NCBI RefSeq assembly: GCF_000807675.2
Contig: NZ_CP019962.1
Span: 2,294,001 to 2,358,000 of the forward strand
Direction of reading: 5' to 3'
Origin: Eubacterium limosum
Lineage (GTDB): Bacteria; Bacillota; Clostridia; Eubacteriales; Eubacteriaceae
Length of the DNA: 64,000 nt
Within the stretch, counting starts at the first letter, position 1; the number at the start of each line of letters is the position of its first letter. Below, in pieces: positions 7,068-15,637 of this stretch. A model generated the notes under the pieces. It ran no database searches. It was not told the DNA's origin and worked only from the letters and a program-made list of their open reading frames with translations. The position numbers and the translations under genes are program-made.

Positions 7068-7913
7068 TTATTTCGCCTTTAAAAAGACAAGGATGACCGC
7101 CCCGGGGCCGGTGTGCGTTCCGATGACACAGCCTACCGGGTGCATTTCAATTTTGTCCAGATGGTGGTCGCGGACGGCCTGGGCTTTAAAGTCCATAACC
7201 TGCTCCTTGTCCCGGGTATAACCAAGATAGACAGGCACATTGGGGTCCAGACCCTGGGCCTTGGCGATCTGCTCAGAAAGGATCTTATTGCCGTTTTTTA
7301 AGCCGCGGGCCTTTGCCAGCATTTCAAGACTGCCCTGGTTCAGGGTAACGATGGGCTTGATCCGCAGCAGGGAGCCCATGGTGGCCGCGCCTTTGCCAAG
7401 GCGGCCGCCCTTTTGCAGGTATTCCAGCGTGTCGACCATGGCCAGCAGCACCAGGCGGTGGCGGGCTTCGTCAAGGACAGAAACGATCTCATCAGCTGTT
7501 TTACCATCAGCCCGCATGTTTACGGCATATTCAACCAGCAGGCGCAGGCCCATGCTGGCGTTTAAGGTGTCGATGATGTGAATGCGGTCGTATTCGGCCA
7601 TGTTTTTGGCCAGAGTTGCGCTCTGAACCGTTCCGCTGATTTTGCTGGACAGCAGCAAGACAATGACATCGTCGCCGGCCTTTTTAGCTTCCTCAAAATA
7701 GGGGAGAAACTGTGTGGGTGTTGGCTGTGAGGTGGTCGGCAGGGTTTTTGAGCTCTCAAGGATCGGGTAAAATTCCTCAATGCTGATATCCACCCCTTCA
7801 TCGTATTGGTTATCGCCTACGATAACCTTAAGCGGGACGATGGAGACGTCCAGCTTTTTAGCCTCCTCCTGTGAGATATCAGAAGTTGAGTCGGTAATAA
7901 TTTTTATGGACAT
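7068..7913 (-). CDS. DegV family fatty-acid-binding protein
   Basis: The 281-residue protein begins MSIKIITDSTSDIS, the hallmark DegV start, and has PTTSQPTP around residue 60 and LLSSKISGTVQSA near residue 88, which form the fatty-acid pocket. Family members bind a fatty acid and some (FakB) present it to the kinase FakA for phospholipid synthesis. No fakA is visible here, so a FakB role is only possible. ATG 7913 is preceded by GAGGAATT. The gene is monocistronic with a bidirectional terminator at its end. Confidence 0.88.
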   Translation of the reverse strand: MSIKIITDSTSDISQEEAKKLDVSIVPLKVIVGDNQYDEGVDISIEEFYPILESSKTLPTTSQPTPTQFLPYFEEAKKAGDDVIVLLLSSKISGTVQSATLAKNMAEYDRIHIIDTLNASMGLRLLVEYAVNMRADGKTADEIVSVLDEARHRLVLLAMVDTLEYLQKGGRLGKGAATMGSLLRIKPIVTLNQGSLEMLAKARGLKNGNKILSEQIAKAQGLDPNVPVYLGYTRDKEQVMDFKAQAVRDHHLDKIEMHPVGCVIGTHTGPGAVILVFLKAK

Positions 7914-8041
7914 GGATAATTCCTCTCTGTTTTACATTTGAAATTTAAAATAACTTTAACTTAAAACTAATAGCATTTATAATTCTATCAAAGAATGCTT
8001 AAATGTCAAGGAGTTTTCAAAAGTTTTCATTTTCCTAAAGT

Positions 8042-8071
8042 AAAAAGCCGCAGCCAAAGACTGGCTGCGGC
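8042..8071 (-). terminator. Terminator of the fetAB operon
   Basis: GCCGCAGCC (8047-8055) and GGCTGCGGC (8063-8071) form a perfect 9-bp stem; on the minus strand it is followed by TTTTTA. Confidence 0.8.
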
Positions 8072-8102
8072 GGGTAAGCTGGCAGAAAATTAAAGGGAGC
8101 GG

Positions 8103-8897
8103 TTACTGCTGGCTGCTGATAAACTGGGCATCTTTCGTGAAAAAGGTTTTATAGCCCAGAGTGACAAACAGAACCACGGTGATGGCTGTGCAGCCCAGAA
8201 TAGCCAGCATGATACCGATCTGGTATTTGATGGCAGTCAGGGGAAAGGTCCCGGAGAGGATCTGCCCGGTCATCATGCCCGGCAGGGAGACAATGCCCAT
8301 GGTAAGCATATTGTTCATGGTGGGGAGAATGGCACTGTCAAAGGCGTCGTTGACGATATCCCGGGTTGCGGCCTTGGGGGTGGCGCCCAGCATGAGGGCG
8401 CTTTCAATCTGGTCATGTCTTTCAAGTATGGCGCTGCACAGCTTGTTGGCCCCCAGGGCGATACCTGTCATGGCATTGCCGACAATCATGCCTGATATGG
8501 GAATAATGTACTGCGGGTTAAACCAGGGAGTAACATGCAGCACTGCCAGCATGAAAATAATTGCAGTGACACCATAGCCAGCCACCATCGATACGGCGAT
8601 GAGCTGCCTGAGCTTTTTGTTCATGGGTGTTTTCACACGTTTCAAAGCATTAAAGATGGCAAATCCAACCATGACGGAGAGCATGAGCAGCGTCAGCCAC
8701 CAGCTGGGATTTTCAAAAACATACATTAAAATATAGCCCATCACTGTGAGCTGAAGGGTCATGCGGGTGGTGGCGATGAGGATCATCTTTTCACGTTTGA
8801 TGCCCCTTGCCTTAAAGATGACCAGCAGCAAGAGCACAAAGATGTAGGCGATGGCGAGATTAAAAATGGAAAGATCCATAACCGTGCTGTTATTCAT
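8103..8897 (-). CDS. fetB: ABC transporter permease, FetB/UPF0014 type
   Basis: The 264-residue protein has about seven hydrophobic segments and family-typical blocks such as IIPISGMIVGNAMTGIALG and MLGATPKAATRDIVNDAF, and SLPGMMTGQILSGTFPLTA. These match the UPF0014 family, whose E. coli member FetB pairs with FetA in an iron-export ABC transporter linked to oxidative stress. The start overlaps the end of the ATPase gene by 8 bases, so the two are translationally coupled. Iron as substrate is by homology only. Confidence 0.82.
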   Translation of the reverse strand: MNNSTVMDLSIFNLAIAYIFVLLLLVIFKARGIKREKMILIATTRMTLQLTVMGYILMYVFENPSWWLTLLMLSVMVGFAIFNALKRVKTPMNKKLRQLIAVSMVAGYGVTAIIFMLAVLHVTPWFNPQYIIPISGMIVGNAMTGIALGANKLCSAILERHDQIESALMLGATPKAATRDIVNDAFDSAILPTMNNMLTMGIVSLPGMMTGQILSGTFPLTAIKYQIGIMLAILGCTAITVVLFVTLGYKTFFTKDAQFISSQQ

Positions 8898-9525
8898 GGG
8901 CGTAGCCTCCTGTCCGTCCGTTTTCGATGCGGATGGTCCCCTCGGGATAAAGGCCGGAGACCTCCTCGGAGTGGGTGACCATGATGAGCGCTTTCTTTTC
9001 GCGCGTCACAAAATCGGCCAGATTAGTGATGATAAAATGTTCCGTTTCCTTATCCAGCGCTGCTGAGGGCTCGTCAAGCAGATAAACTTCTGCATCCATG
9101 AGCATGACGCGGGCCAGGCAGAGGCGCTGCTTTTCACCGCCCGAAAGGCTGAGACAGGGATCATCCAGCGGCTTATCCAGCTTCACCTGCTCGAGGGCGT
9201 TTAGCAGGCGGTCTCTGGACGCGGGCAGCTTCTCAGAAAAACGGAGGCCGATCTGTAAATTTTCTTCCAGGTCGCCGCTGTAAATTACCGGAGTCTGCCC
9301 GAGCATGACCACCTCGCGGCGCAAAGACACAGCCGGGATATCAGCGAGATCGCTGCCGTTGTAGGCAATGGCGCCGCTGTCGGGGGTATACAGCTTGTTT
9401 AAATGCTTGAGCAGTGTAGTTTTTCCGCTGCCCGAGGAGCCGATGATACAGGTGATGGGACGGTCAATGGTTAGAGCCTCAATGTCCAGAATATTTTTGA
9501 ATTTCAGATTACAGATTTCAAACAC
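8890..9525 (-). CDS. fetA: ABC transporter ATP-binding protein, FetA type
   Basis: The 211-residue ATPase has Walker A GSSGSGKTT near residue 32, the signature LSGGEKQR near residue 127 and Walker B VYLLDEPSA, followed by the switch histidine in VTHSEE. Its short length and pairing with a UPF0014 permease identify FetA. It starts at a GTG (9525), supported by AAGGAA eight bases upstream; no nearby ATG is better. It is the first gene of a two-gene operon ending at the terminator at 8042. Confidence 0.82.
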   Translation of the reverse strand: MFEICNLKFKNILDIEALTIDRPITCIIGSSGSGKTTLLKHLNKLYTPDSGAIAYNGSDLADIPAVSLRREVVMLGQTPVIYSGDLEENLQIGLRFSEKLPASRDRLLNALEQVKLDKPLDDPCLSLSGGEKQRLCLARVMLMDAEVYLLDEPSAALDKETEHFIITNLADFVTREKKALIMVTHSEEVSGLYPEGTIRIENGRTGGYAHE

Positions 9526-9669
9526 AGCTTTTTTCCTTTTTTATTTTTATTTTAGCACATTTTGCGTTCTGGGAGTAGCCCAAAAGGGAAGGCGTGCTTT
9601 TAAAAGGTGCGGGATAAACTAAAGAAAGCCAGCGTAAAATGATCTTAATACTAAAAAGGAGTGATATTA

Positions 9670-9987
9670 ATGAAGGTAACCACAGGATTTCAGATGTTTA
9701 TGGAAGAATCAGGCGAGGTAGGCAAAGCCTATTCACAGCTCGTTCAGACAATGGCCCAAAGCAGCGCGTTGGATAAAAAAACCCATGCTCTGGCTTATAT
9801 CTCCGCATTGGCGGCCGCGCAAATGACAGGCGGCCTGGCTTTTCATGTGATGATGGCAAAGCAGGTGGGGGCAAGCAGAGACGAAGTCAGGGACGCTGTG
9901 CTGGTGGGGCTGCCGGCAGTAGGGCTTGCAGTTCTGGAGGCTTTAGAGGTGGCGCTTAACGCCTATGATGAAACAGTGACGGCATAG
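9670..9987 (+). CDS. Carboxymuconolactone decarboxylase-like protein lacking the CxxC motif
   Basis: The 105-residue protein has the all-helical CMD/AhpD pattern: a helix ending DKKTHALAYISALAAAQMTG, then AFHVMMAKQVGASRDEVRDA and a final helix. AhpD-type members carry two redox cysteines before the conserved His (CxxCxxxH). Here that segment reads AQMTGGLAFH with no cysteine, so peroxidase-type thiol chemistry is not expected. AAGGAG at 9656-9661 supports ATG 9670 over the GTG at 9661. Monocistronic with a terminator at 10003. Confidence 0.75.
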   Translation: MKVTTGFQMFMEESGEVGKAYSQLVQTMAQSSALDKKTHALAYISALAAAQMTGGLAFHVMMAKQVGASRDEVRDAVLVGLPAVGLAVLEALEVALNAYDETVTA

Positions 9988-10002
9988 TTTAAGGAAATAA
10001 TT

Positions 10003-10030
10003 AAAAAGATCTGAATTTTGGATCTTTTTT
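10003..10030 (+). terminator. Terminator after the CMD-like gene
   Basis: AAAAAGATC at 10003-10011 and GATCTTTTT at 10021-10029 form a 9-bp stem running into T residues. Confidence 0.7.
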
Positions 10031-10040
10031 TGTGTTGAAT

Positions 10041-10069
10041 TTGACCCGCCTTTTTATATGACGTATAAT
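10041..10069 (+). promoter_or_regulatory. Promoter of the Arn-like operon
   Basis: TTGACC at 10041-10046 and TATAAT at 10064-10069 with a 17-base spacer, 36 bases before the first start codon. No further strong promoter or terminator is seen until 15549, suggesting one transcript for seven genes. Confidence 0.8.
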
Positions 10070-10104
10070 AGGTAGCGTGAGAAATAAACGAACGAGGCGA
10101 CAAT

Positions 10105-11235
10105 ATGATTACATTTAATAAACCGCCCTTTATGGGGGATGAGTTCAAATATATTAAGGAGGCAATCGACAATAAGCAGATCAGCGGTGACGGTGCCTTT
10201 ACGGCCAGATGCAAAGCCTGGCTGGAAAAAAGCTGTAATGCGCCGGAGGTACTGCTGACAACCTCCTGTACCCACGCCCTTGAGATGGCAGCACTGCTCT
10301 TGCAGATACAGCCGGGCGACGAGATCATCATGCCTGCCTATACCTTTGTGTCCACCGCCGATGCTTTTGTTCTGCGGGGGGCACGCATTGTTTTTGTGGA
10401 TATCCGGCCGGATACCCTGAATATTGATGAAAAACAGATTGAAGCTGCGATCACCCCAAAAACCCGCGCCATTGTCCCGGTGCATTATGCCGGTGTTTCC
10501 TGCGAGATGGACACCATAAACGGCATCGCAGCTGCCCATGGCCTTAAGGTGGTAGAGGACGCTGCCCAGGGAGTGATGGCCTTTTATAAAGGAAAAGCCC
10601 TCGGCACCCTCGGTGATTTTGGATGCTTCAGCTTTCATGAAACCAAAAACTACAGCATGGGCGAGGGCGGCGCCATTGTGATCAATGATCTGAAATATAA
10701 GGAAGAGGCTGAAATCATCCGGGAAAAGGGGACCAACCGAAGCCGTTTTTTCCGGGGTGAGATCGACAAATACACCTGGGTGAACCACGGTTCATCCTAT
10801 CTTCCGAGCGATATGAACGCCGCCTATCTGTGGGCACAGCTGGAGCACGCGGATGAAATCAACAATGATCGGCTGGCCAGCTGGGATTATTACCATGACG
10901 CGCTCCTGCCCCTTGCCAGGAGAGAGCAGATTGAGCTGCCCTTTATTCCAGAGGAGTGCACGCACAACGCCCACATGTTTTATATCAAAGCCCGGGATCT
11001 TGAGGAGAGAACCGCGCTTATGGCCCATATGAAGGAAGCCGGCGTCCAGGCGATCTTTCATTATATTCCGCTGCACACCGCGCCTGAAGGGCTGAAGGTT
11101 GGCCGTTTCAGCGGCGAGGACCGCTATACGACCAGGGAAAGTGAACGGATTATGCGGCTGCCAATGTATTATGGACTGGCAAGGGAAGACCAGAACCGGG
11201 TGGTCAGTGCCATCGAAGACTTTTATCGGGTGTGA
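10105..11235 (+). CDS. rffA: PLP-dependent sugar aminotransferase, RffA/WecE type
   Basis: The 376-residue DegT/DnrJ/EryC1/StrS aminotransferase starts MITFNKPPFMGDEFKYI and has SGDGAFT, LLTTSCTHALEM, DEIIMPAYTFVSTADAF, VEDAAQGV and the PLP-lysine segment FHETKNYSMGEGG. Length and motifs match RffA/WecE, which makes TDP-4-amino-4,6-dideoxy-galactose for a surface polysaccharide. It heads an operon with a GT2 transferase, SMR pair and GT-C protein, so the aminosugar is probably attached to a lipid carrier. The exact sugar is inferred. GAGG at 10093 precedes ATG 10105. Confidence 0.82.
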   Translation: MITFNKPPFMGDEFKYIKEAIDNKQISGDGAFTARCKAWLEKSCNAPEVLLTTSCTHALEMAALLLQIQPGDEIIMPAYTFVSTADAFVLRGARIVFVDIRPDTLNIDEKQIEAAITPKTRAIVPVHYAGVSCEMDTINGIAAAHGLKVVEDAAQGVMAFYKGKALGTLGDFGCFSFHETKNYSMGEGGAIVINDLKYKEEAEIIREKGTNRSRFFRGEIDKYTWVNHGSSYLPSDMNAAYLWAQLEHADEINNDRLASWDYYHDALLPLARREQIELPFIPEECTHNAHMFYIKARDLEERTALMAHMKEAGVQAIFHYIPLHTAPEGLKVGRFSGEDRYTTRESERIMRLPMYYGLAREDQNRVVSAIEDFYRV

Positions 11236-11255
11236 ACGTGAAGGAGAATGGATCG

Positions 11256-12386
11256 ATGAAGGAGAAAATTGCAATAATCGGAGCCAGCGAGTTTCAGAAT
11301 CCGCTGATTCTGAGGGCAAAGGAAAAGGGCTATGAGACCCACGTCTTTGCCTGGGAGGCAGGGGACATCGGAGAAGAAACAGCTGATGTCTTTCACCCTG
11401 TCAGCATTGTTGATAAGGAAAAGATTCTGGAAATCTGCAGATCGGAGGGGGTTGCGGGGATCTGCTCCATCGGCTCAGACCTGGCGTCCCTGACGGTCAG
11501 CTATGTGGCTGAAGCGCTGGGGCTCCGGGGGAATTCCATGGCATCCGCTGAGCTCAGCACTAATAAATATGCCATGCGCTGCGCCTTTAAGGCTGCGGAT
11601 GATCCGATCCCCGGATTTATGGAGGGGGATGCGGCCACCCGCCCGCAGGATGTGGCGCTTAAGTATCCGCTGATTGTAAAACCCACGGACCGCTCCGGAA
11701 GCCGGGGGGTTACAAAGATTGAAGGCCCGGATGGACTGGAAGGCGCCATTCATAAAGCCCTTGAGGATTCCTTTGAAAAAAAGGTGATGATTGAGGAATT
11801 TGTGGAGGGCAGGGAGTACAGCGTGGAGTGTATCTCCTATGAGGGGATGCATGTTTTTCTTGCGCTGACGGAGAAAAGAACCACTGGCGCGCCTAATTTT
11901 ATCGAAAAGGGCCATTTACAGCCAGCTGAGGTTACACCCGCCCTGCGCAACCAGATCATCACCATTGTCAAGAAAGCTCTGGACACCCTTCAAATAAGAT
12001 TCGGCGCGTCCCATTCAGAAATCATTATCCAGAAAAACGGAGTTATCCGCATTGTGGAGATTGGCGGACGAATGGGAGGAGACTGTATTGGCTCACATCT
12101 GGTGCCATTGTCAACCGGCTATGACTTTGTGGGCATGGTCATTGATATTGCCTGCGGGAAGGTGCCGGATTTTTCAATTATCCACGAGCCCTCCCCGGTC
12201 GAAATCCGTTTTATTTTCGGGCCGGAGGATCTGGCAGGCTACGAGGCTATGAAAGAGGCGGCAGAGGATCGGATCGTGTGTACCTCTCTGCCTGAAAAGC
12301 TGGATGATCATCCGGTTACAGACAGCTCCAGCCGCTACGGCTTTTATATTTTTGAAAAGGAAAGGATGGGGGCGGATGTCGATTAG
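11256..12386 (+). CDS. ATP-grasp ligase of the Arn-like operon
   Basis: The 376-residue protein shows the three-part ATP-grasp fold: an N-terminal domain MKEKIAIIGASEFQNPLILR, the ATP lid YPLIVKPTDRSGSRGVTKI, and the catalytic region EEFVEGREYSVECISY then RIVEIGGRMGGDCIGSHL with metal-binding Glu. It resembles carbamoyl-phosphate synthase-like or PurK-like members that form an acyl-phosphate and then an amide. Next to an aminotransferase, it could acylate the new sugar amine with an amino acid; that is inference. AAGGAG at 11241-11246 supports ATG 11256. It overlaps the next gene by 11 bases. Confidence 0.78.
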   Translation: MKEKIAIIGASEFQNPLILRAKEKGYETHVFAWEAGDIGEETADVFHPVSIVDKEKILEICRSEGVAGICSIGSDLASLTVSYVAEALGLRGNSMASAELSTNKYAMRCAFKAADDPIPGFMEGDAATRPQDVALKYPLIVKPTDRSGSRGVTKIEGPDGLEGAIHKALEDSFEKKVMIEEFVEGREYSVECISYEGMHVFLALTEKRTTGAPNFIEKGHLQPAEVTPALRNQIITIVKKALDTLQIRFGASHSEIIIQKNGVIRIVEIGGRMGGDCIGSHLVPLSTGYDFVGMVIDIACGKVPDFSIIHEPSPVEIRFIFGPEDLAGYEAMKEAAEDRIVCTSLPEKLDDHPVTDSSSRYGFYIFEKERMGADVD

Positions 12387-13341
12387 CGAAAAAATATCCT
12401 TTGTCATTCCCTGCTACCGTTCAGAGGATACCATAGAGGCTGTGGTGCGGGATATTGATGAGACTGTCAGGCAGCGGCCAGGCTACGATTATGAGGTTGT
12501 TCTGGTCAATGACTGCTCGCCGGACAATACCTATGAGGTGTTAATGCGTCTGGCAGACACAAACCCAAGGGTGCGGGTCGTTAACCTGGCTCGGAATTTT
12601 GGGCAGGCGTCAGCCATTATGGCGGGTTATCACTATGTGACCGGCGACCTGGTCATCAATCTGGACGATGACGGCCAGACCGATCCCAGGGAATTTTATA
12701 AGCTGGTGGACCGGGTGCACGAGGGCGACGATGTGGTCTACGCCAAATATCCGGAAAAAAAGCACAGCGCGTTTCGGAATTTTGGCTCCAAGGTCAATGA
12801 TATGATGGCAGATGCGCTGATCGGCAAGCCCAGACATCTGGTTTTTACCAGTTATTTTTGCGCCAGACGCTTTGTCATCGATGAGGTGCTGCGGTATGAT
12901 AAGCCCTTTCCCTATATTGACGGGCTGCTCATGCGTGTTACCAAGCGAGTGAGCGCTGTTGAGATTCCTCACAGGGAGCGCGAGGCTGGGGAGTCCGGCT
13001 ATACCATCAGCAAGCTTTTTTCACTCTGGCTGGATGGCTTCACGGCCTTTTCAGTCAAGCCCCTCCGAATCGCCACGATTTTAGGTTTCTTGATCGCGAT
13101 GGTGGGGTTTGTCTACGGGGTGGTGACCATTATCAGACAGTTTGTAGAACCCAGTGAGGTTACCGGCTGGGCGTCGCTGATGGCAGCCACGGTTTTTCTG
13201 GGCGGTATGATTATGGTGATGCTGGGGCTTGTGGGCGAGTACATCGGCCGTATTTATATCAGCCAGAACAACGCGCCGCAGTATGTGGTGCGGAACACAC
13301 TGAATATTGAGGACGGAAAAAATGGAAAAGATACGCATTAA
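12376..13341 (+). CDS. Polyprenyl-phosphate glycosyltransferase, GT2 family (ArnC/GtrB-like)
   Basis: The 321-residue protein has a GT2 catalytic domain with SFVIPCYRSEDTIEAVV at the start, the nucleotide-sugar signature VLVNDCSPD, LARNFGQASAIMAGY and the metal-binding LDDDGQTDP near residue 95. Two C-terminal membrane helices (about 228-252 and 265-290) anchor it. This layout is that of ArnC, GtrB and dolichyl-phosphate-mannose synthases, which move a sugar from a nucleotide donor onto undecaprenyl phosphate. It starts inside the end of the ATP-grasp gene. The donor would be the aminosugar made upstream. Confidence 0.85.
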   Translation: MSISEKISFVIPCYRSEDTIEAVVRDIDETVRQRPGYDYEVVLVNDCSPDNTYEVLMRLADTNPRVRVVNLARNFGQASAIMAGYHYVTGDLVINLDDDGQTDPREFYKLVDRVHEGDDVVYAKYPEKKHSAFRNFGSKVNDMMADALIGKPRHLVFTSYFCARRFVIDEVLRYDKPFPYIDGLLMRVTKRVSAVEIPHREREAGESGYTISKLFSLWLDGFTAFSVKPLRIATILGFLIAMVGFVYGVVTIIRQFVEPSEVTGWASLMAATVFLGGMIMVMLGLVGEYIGRIYISQNNAPQYVVRNTLNIEDGKNGKDTH

Positions 13342-13669
13342 GGATTTTGTTTTTCTCCACGTCCTCCTGCTGGTTTACTCCTTCTCCTCAGTTTGCTCAA
13401 AGGCGGCCGCGGCTCAGGCGTTTTTATCATTTCAGTTTTTCATTTATTATGGCCTGGTGCTGGTGATATTGGCAGTTTACGCGCTGCTGTGGCAGCAGGT
13501 GCTTAAGCGGATGCCGCTGACGGTGGCCTTTGCGAACAAAGCGGTGGTGATCATCTGGGGCATTGTCTGGGGCATGCTCTTTTTTGGTGAGACGCTTCGG
13601 ATTTCCATGGTAGTCGGGTCTGTTATCATTATCGCGGGCATTTATCTGGTGGTGAGTGACGATGAATAA
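13322..13669 (+). CDS. SMR/EamA-like membrane protein, ArnE-like flippase subunit
   Basis: The 115-residue protein has four hydrophobic helices and the SMR-like signature LTVAFANKAVVIIWGIVWGM, then GSVIIIAGIYLVV. It begins at ATG 13322, overlapping the end of the GT2 gene by 20 bases. Followed immediately by a second protein of identical length and fold, it looks like half of a heterodimer such as ArnE/ArnF, which flips undecaprenyl-phosphate aminosugar across the membrane. The flippase role rests on context. Confidence 0.72.
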   Translation: MEKIRIKDFVFLHVLLLVYSFSSVCSKAAAAQAFLSFQFFIYYGLVLVILAVYALLWQQVLKRMPLTVAFANKAVVIIWGIVWGMLFFGETLRISMVVGSVIIIAGIYLVVSDDE

Positions 13670-14009
13670 TATGCTTTTTTATACAATCCTGTTTCTGGTT
13701 TCTGTGTTTATATCCTCCATTTCCCAGATTATTCTGAAAAAAAGCGCGGAGGTTAAGTACGCGAGTATTATCCGGGAGTATTTAAACCCCATGGTCATTA
13801 CCGCCTACACCATCTTCCTGGCTTCCACCCTGCTGACGACCTTTGCCTATAAAGAAGTTCCGCTTTCGCTGGGGCCGGTCCTTGAGGCGACAGGCTATAT
13901 CTATGTGGCGGTGCTGGGAACACTTATTTTAAAGGAAAAGCTCAGCCGGAGAAAAATCATCGGTAATGTGCTGATTATTGCGGGGATTATGATTTTTGCG
14001 TTGTTTTAA
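13662..14009 (+). CDS. SMR/EamA-like membrane protein, ArnF-like flippase subunit
   Basis: This second 115-residue four-helix protein has SSISQIILKKSAEVKYASII in the first loop and EATGYIYVAVLGTLILKEKL, typical of EamA/SMR transporters. Its ATG (13662) overlaps the end of the first SMR gene by 8 bases. Tandem SMR pairs next to a GT2 and a GT-C protein are characteristic of Arn-type lipid-sugar systems. The two proteins are clearly different in sequence, consistent with a heterodimer rather than a recent duplication. Confidence 0.72.
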   Translation: MNNMLFYTILFLVSVFISSISQIILKKSAEVKYASIIREYLNPMVITAYTIFLASTLLTTFAYKEVPLSLGPVLEATGYIYVAVLGTLILKEKLSRRKIIGNVLIIAGIMIFALF

Positions 14010-14024
14010 GCGAGGAGGTAATGG

Positions 14025-14201
14025 ATGAAAAAAATATTGACGGTATTATTGGTTTTGCTGCTGCTCTACATTGCGCTGCCTTTTTTGTTCAAAACAGGTA
14101 ATTTTGTGCTGAATGGTGCCCTTGTGCTTGCGGCCGCGGCGTTTCTGGCATTCTGGTTCAGCCTGGTATTCGGAAAGGAACAGGATCGGGATGCAGACTA
14201 A
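14025..14201 (+). CDS. Tiny two-helix membrane protein in the Arn-like operon
   Basis: A 58-residue frame begins MKKILTVLLVLLLLYIALPF and has a second hydrophobic helix LVLAAAAFLAFWFSLVFG before a charged tail EQDRDAD. GAGGAGG at 14012-14018 supports ATG 14025 (the ATG at 14021 is too close to it). The stop lies 11 bases inside the next gene, so translation is coupled. It may be a small accessory subunit of the flippase or transferase. No family is recognised. Confidence 0.65.
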   Translation: MKKILTVLLVLLLLYIALPFLFKTGNFVLNGALVLAAAAFLAFWFSLVFGKEQDRDAD

Positions 14202-15549
14202 AGCTTTTTTCAAAACCTATCAGCGGGAAATTTTCTTTGTGTTGTTCTGTTTCTTCTTTTATTTTGCCTGGTCGCAGCTGATTCCTTACAATAATGCGCC
14301 GGATGAGGACATGCGGTACGACATCGCCCATTTTATTTTTAAGAACGGGGTGCTGCCCTTTGGCAATGAACCGGAAATTGTCAATCCCCTCTGGGGACAG
14401 TCTTACGCCTATCAGCCGATTTTTGCCTACCAGATCGCCGCGGTATTTATGCATGCGGGGGCGCTGTTCGGCATGGCTGAGGATCAGCTTTACCTTGCGG
14501 CCCGTTTTGCCAATACGCTCATTGCCACGGGCACAGTGGTGCTGGTGCTGGCCATTGGCAGAAAGTGCTTTAATGGAAAAGGGGTTTACCTTTTCGCGGT
14601 GCTGGTCTGTCTTCTGCCGCAGTTTGTTTTTATTTCTTCTTATGTGAATAATGACACCCTGGCGCTGTTTTCCACAGCGCTGATCTTTTACTCGTGGATA
14701 CTGGGAATGAAACGCCACTGGGATTTAAAAAGCTGTGTGGTGATGGCTGTGGGGCTTTCACTTTGCTTTTTATCCTATTATAATGCCTATGGATTTATCC
14801 TGTGCAGTGTGATTTTGTATGCAGGAGATTACCTGATAAACCGTAAAAAATGGCCGATTAGGAAGTTTTTGGGCCTGGGCCTGATCATTATCGGGATCTG
14901 CGCTGTGCTGGCAGGCTGGTGGTTTGTGAGAAGCGCCCTGCTGCACGACGGCGATTTTTTCGGCATGCGGACAAGCGCCGCGCTGGCAGAACAGCTGGCC
15001 CAGCCAGCTTATAAGCCCTCGCAGCATGTGACGCCCATGAGCTCAGGCTATTCGATTCTGCAGATGCTGTTTACCTCCTATCAAAATATGGATAAGGTAA
15101 GCCCGCCCTGGATTTTTGTGACCTATATCAGCTTTTTGGGGAACTTTGGTTTTATGAGTATTCCCATGTCGAAGATTGCCTATGTTGTCCTGACGGGTAT
15201 TTTTGGTGTGGGGGGCGTTGGTTTTCTCCTTTGGTGGTTTAAAAAAGCGCGAAAAGAAGAGGGCGTCCGCGGCCATTTATGGACAGTTACGCTGATACTG
15301 GCGATTCTGCTGCCCATTGGTTTGAGCATATGGTATTCTTATTCGTCGGATTACCAGCCCCAGGGGCGCTATGTGATCACCGCGCTCATACCGCTCATGT
15401 ATTTTCTGGCAAAGGGCCTGGTATGGGTGGAAAATGCGTTGCAATCAAGAGGTCTTGCCATTCCAGTAACACTTTTGACAATTTTTGCTGAGGTGGTGGT
15501 CGTTTTTTACGCATTCTGCGGCAATCTGGCGGCAGCGGTGCTTTCCTGA
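14191..15549 (+). CDS. Multispanning GT-C-like glycosyltransferase or DUF2142-like protein
   Basis: The 452-residue protein has roughly ten membrane helices. After the first helix an exoplasmic loop holds the acidic motif YNNAPDEDMRYDIAHF, as in GT-C enzymes (PMT/ArnT families, DUF2142), where acidic residues act at the membrane face. Further features are GQSYAYQPIFAYQIAAVFMH and the large loop near residues 265-310. ATG 14191 lies inside the small upstream gene. As last gene of the operon it is the candidate that transfers the lipid-linked sugar to its acceptor, as ArnT does. Acceptor unknown. Confidence 0.7.
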   Translation: MQTKAFFKTYQREIFFVLFCFFFYFAWSQLIPYNNAPDEDMRYDIAHFIFKNGVLPFGNEPEIVNPLWGQSYAYQPIFAYQIAAVFMHAGALFGMAEDQLYLAARFANTLIATGTVVLVLAIGRKCFNGKGVYLFAVLVCLLPQFVFISSYVNNDTLALFSTALIFYSWILGMKRHWDLKSCVVMAVGLSLCFLSYYNAYGFILCSVILYAGDYLINRKKWPIRKFLGLGLIIIGICAVLAGWWFVRSALLHDGDFFGMRTSAALAEQLAQPAYKPSQHVTPMSSGYSILQMLFTSYQNMDKVSPPWIFVTYISFLGNFGFMSIPMSKIAYVVLTGIFGVGGVGFLLWWFKKARKEEGVRGHLWTVTLILAILLPIGLSIWYSYSSDYQPQGRYVITALIPLMYFLAKGLVWVENALQSRGLAIPVTLLTIFAEVVVVFYAFCGNLAAAVLS

Positions 15550-15637
15550 CAAGCGCCGCCGCTTTACAGGTATGATATAATAGTGTCAGGGTGAAACAAA
15601 ATAAGCCCAATGTGATTATAAAATGATGGAGGTAATG

